Position numbers and translations under genes: made by a program. Below, piece after piece: positions 5,660-5,718 of a DNA stretch of 5,718 bases (position 1 is its first letter; the number at the start of each line of letters is the position of its first letter). Below the pieces are notes generated by a model. That model ran no database searches, was not told where the DNA came from, and saw only the letters and a program-made list of their open reading frames with translations. Location: positions 1 to 5,718 of the forward strand of contig CAJLUG010000068.1 in NCBI GenBank assembly GCA_905209745.1, in the 5' to 3' direction. The stretch is from an uncultured Mycoplasma sp. (lineage in GTDB: Bacteria; Bacillota_I; Bacilli_A; RF39; UBA660).

Positions 5660-5718
5660 CTTTTACTTTTTTTTCACTTTCTAAATATCTTTCTATACCA
5701 TCTAAGATACAACCCATA
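5577..5718 (-). CDS. C-terminal part of an unidentified upstream gene (right edge)
   Basis: An open minus-strand frame enters from the right edge and ends with TGA at 5579-5577. The visible tail contains DGIERYLESEKKVKDD and ends IRSLGKNK, lysine-rich and hydrophilic. An ATG occurs at 5717-5715, at the very edge, so the frame may start there (46 aa) or continue beyond the window. It overlaps the first 83 nt of the next gene, a long but tolerable overlap in a compact phage. Because the overlap is in another frame, part of this reading could be a shadow of that gene. The 59 nt upstream of 5659 have no other assignment, which favours a real gene tail. Confidence 0.4.
   Translation of the reverse strand, partial: MGCILDGIERYLESEKKVKDDRGKCNKPKKVSSKVQRLIRSLGKNK

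Noticed and set aside
1..5718. Recoded genetic code (TAG or TGA as sense), as in some crAss-like phages
   Set aside because: All complete genes read through at full family length with the standard code and end in TAA, with one candidate TGA; no gene is broken by in-frame TAG.

Overview
The window looks like part of the DNA-replication and nucleotide-metabolism module of a tailed phage. Every gene I accept lies on the minus strand, tightly packed or overlapping, in one operon-like block read from right to left. The DNA is strongly AT-rich (about 30% G+C by eye). None of the visible start codons is preceded by a Shine-Dalgarno GGAGG; all have A/T-rich leaders, which is typical of phages of Bacteroidota. 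A family A DNA polymerase with an intein, phage-encoded tRNA and standard TAA/TGA stops would fit a crAss-like or other Bacteroidota phage. That host assignment is inference, since no structural or packaging gene is present.

Reading in the direction of transcription: (1) the tail of an unidentified ORF entering from the right edge (5718-5577); (2) a 268-aa protein that appears to be a divergent thymidylate-synthase-fold paralogue (5659-4853); (3) a 65-aa protein of unknown function (4824-4627); (4) a 247-aa member of the thymidylate synthase / dCMP hydroxymethylase family whose motifs resemble T4 gp42 (4624-3881); (5) a perfect 11-bp inverted repeat around that gene's stop codon (3895-3869); (6) a complete tRNA-Pro(UGG) (3866-3794); (7) a 1072-codon proofreading family A DNA polymerase (3773-555) interrupted by a 318-aa intein (2201-1248); (8) a 144-aa UvsY-like candidate recombination mediator overlapping the polymerase stop by 16 nt (570-136); (9) the first 40 codons of a further gene leaving the left edge (122-1).

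Together the block would supply a modified or salvaged pyrimidine nucleotide (two TS-fold proteins), the replicative polymerase, and a recombination mediator that could couple replication to recombination, as in T4. The most distinctive points are the intein splitting the O-helix (motif B) of the polymerase, its homing-endonuclease domain that has lost both catalytic acidic positions, the dCMP-type Asp in the hydroxymethylase-like enzyme with a degenerate paralogue two genes upstream, and the hairpin plus tRNA that form the upstream boundary of the polymerase message.
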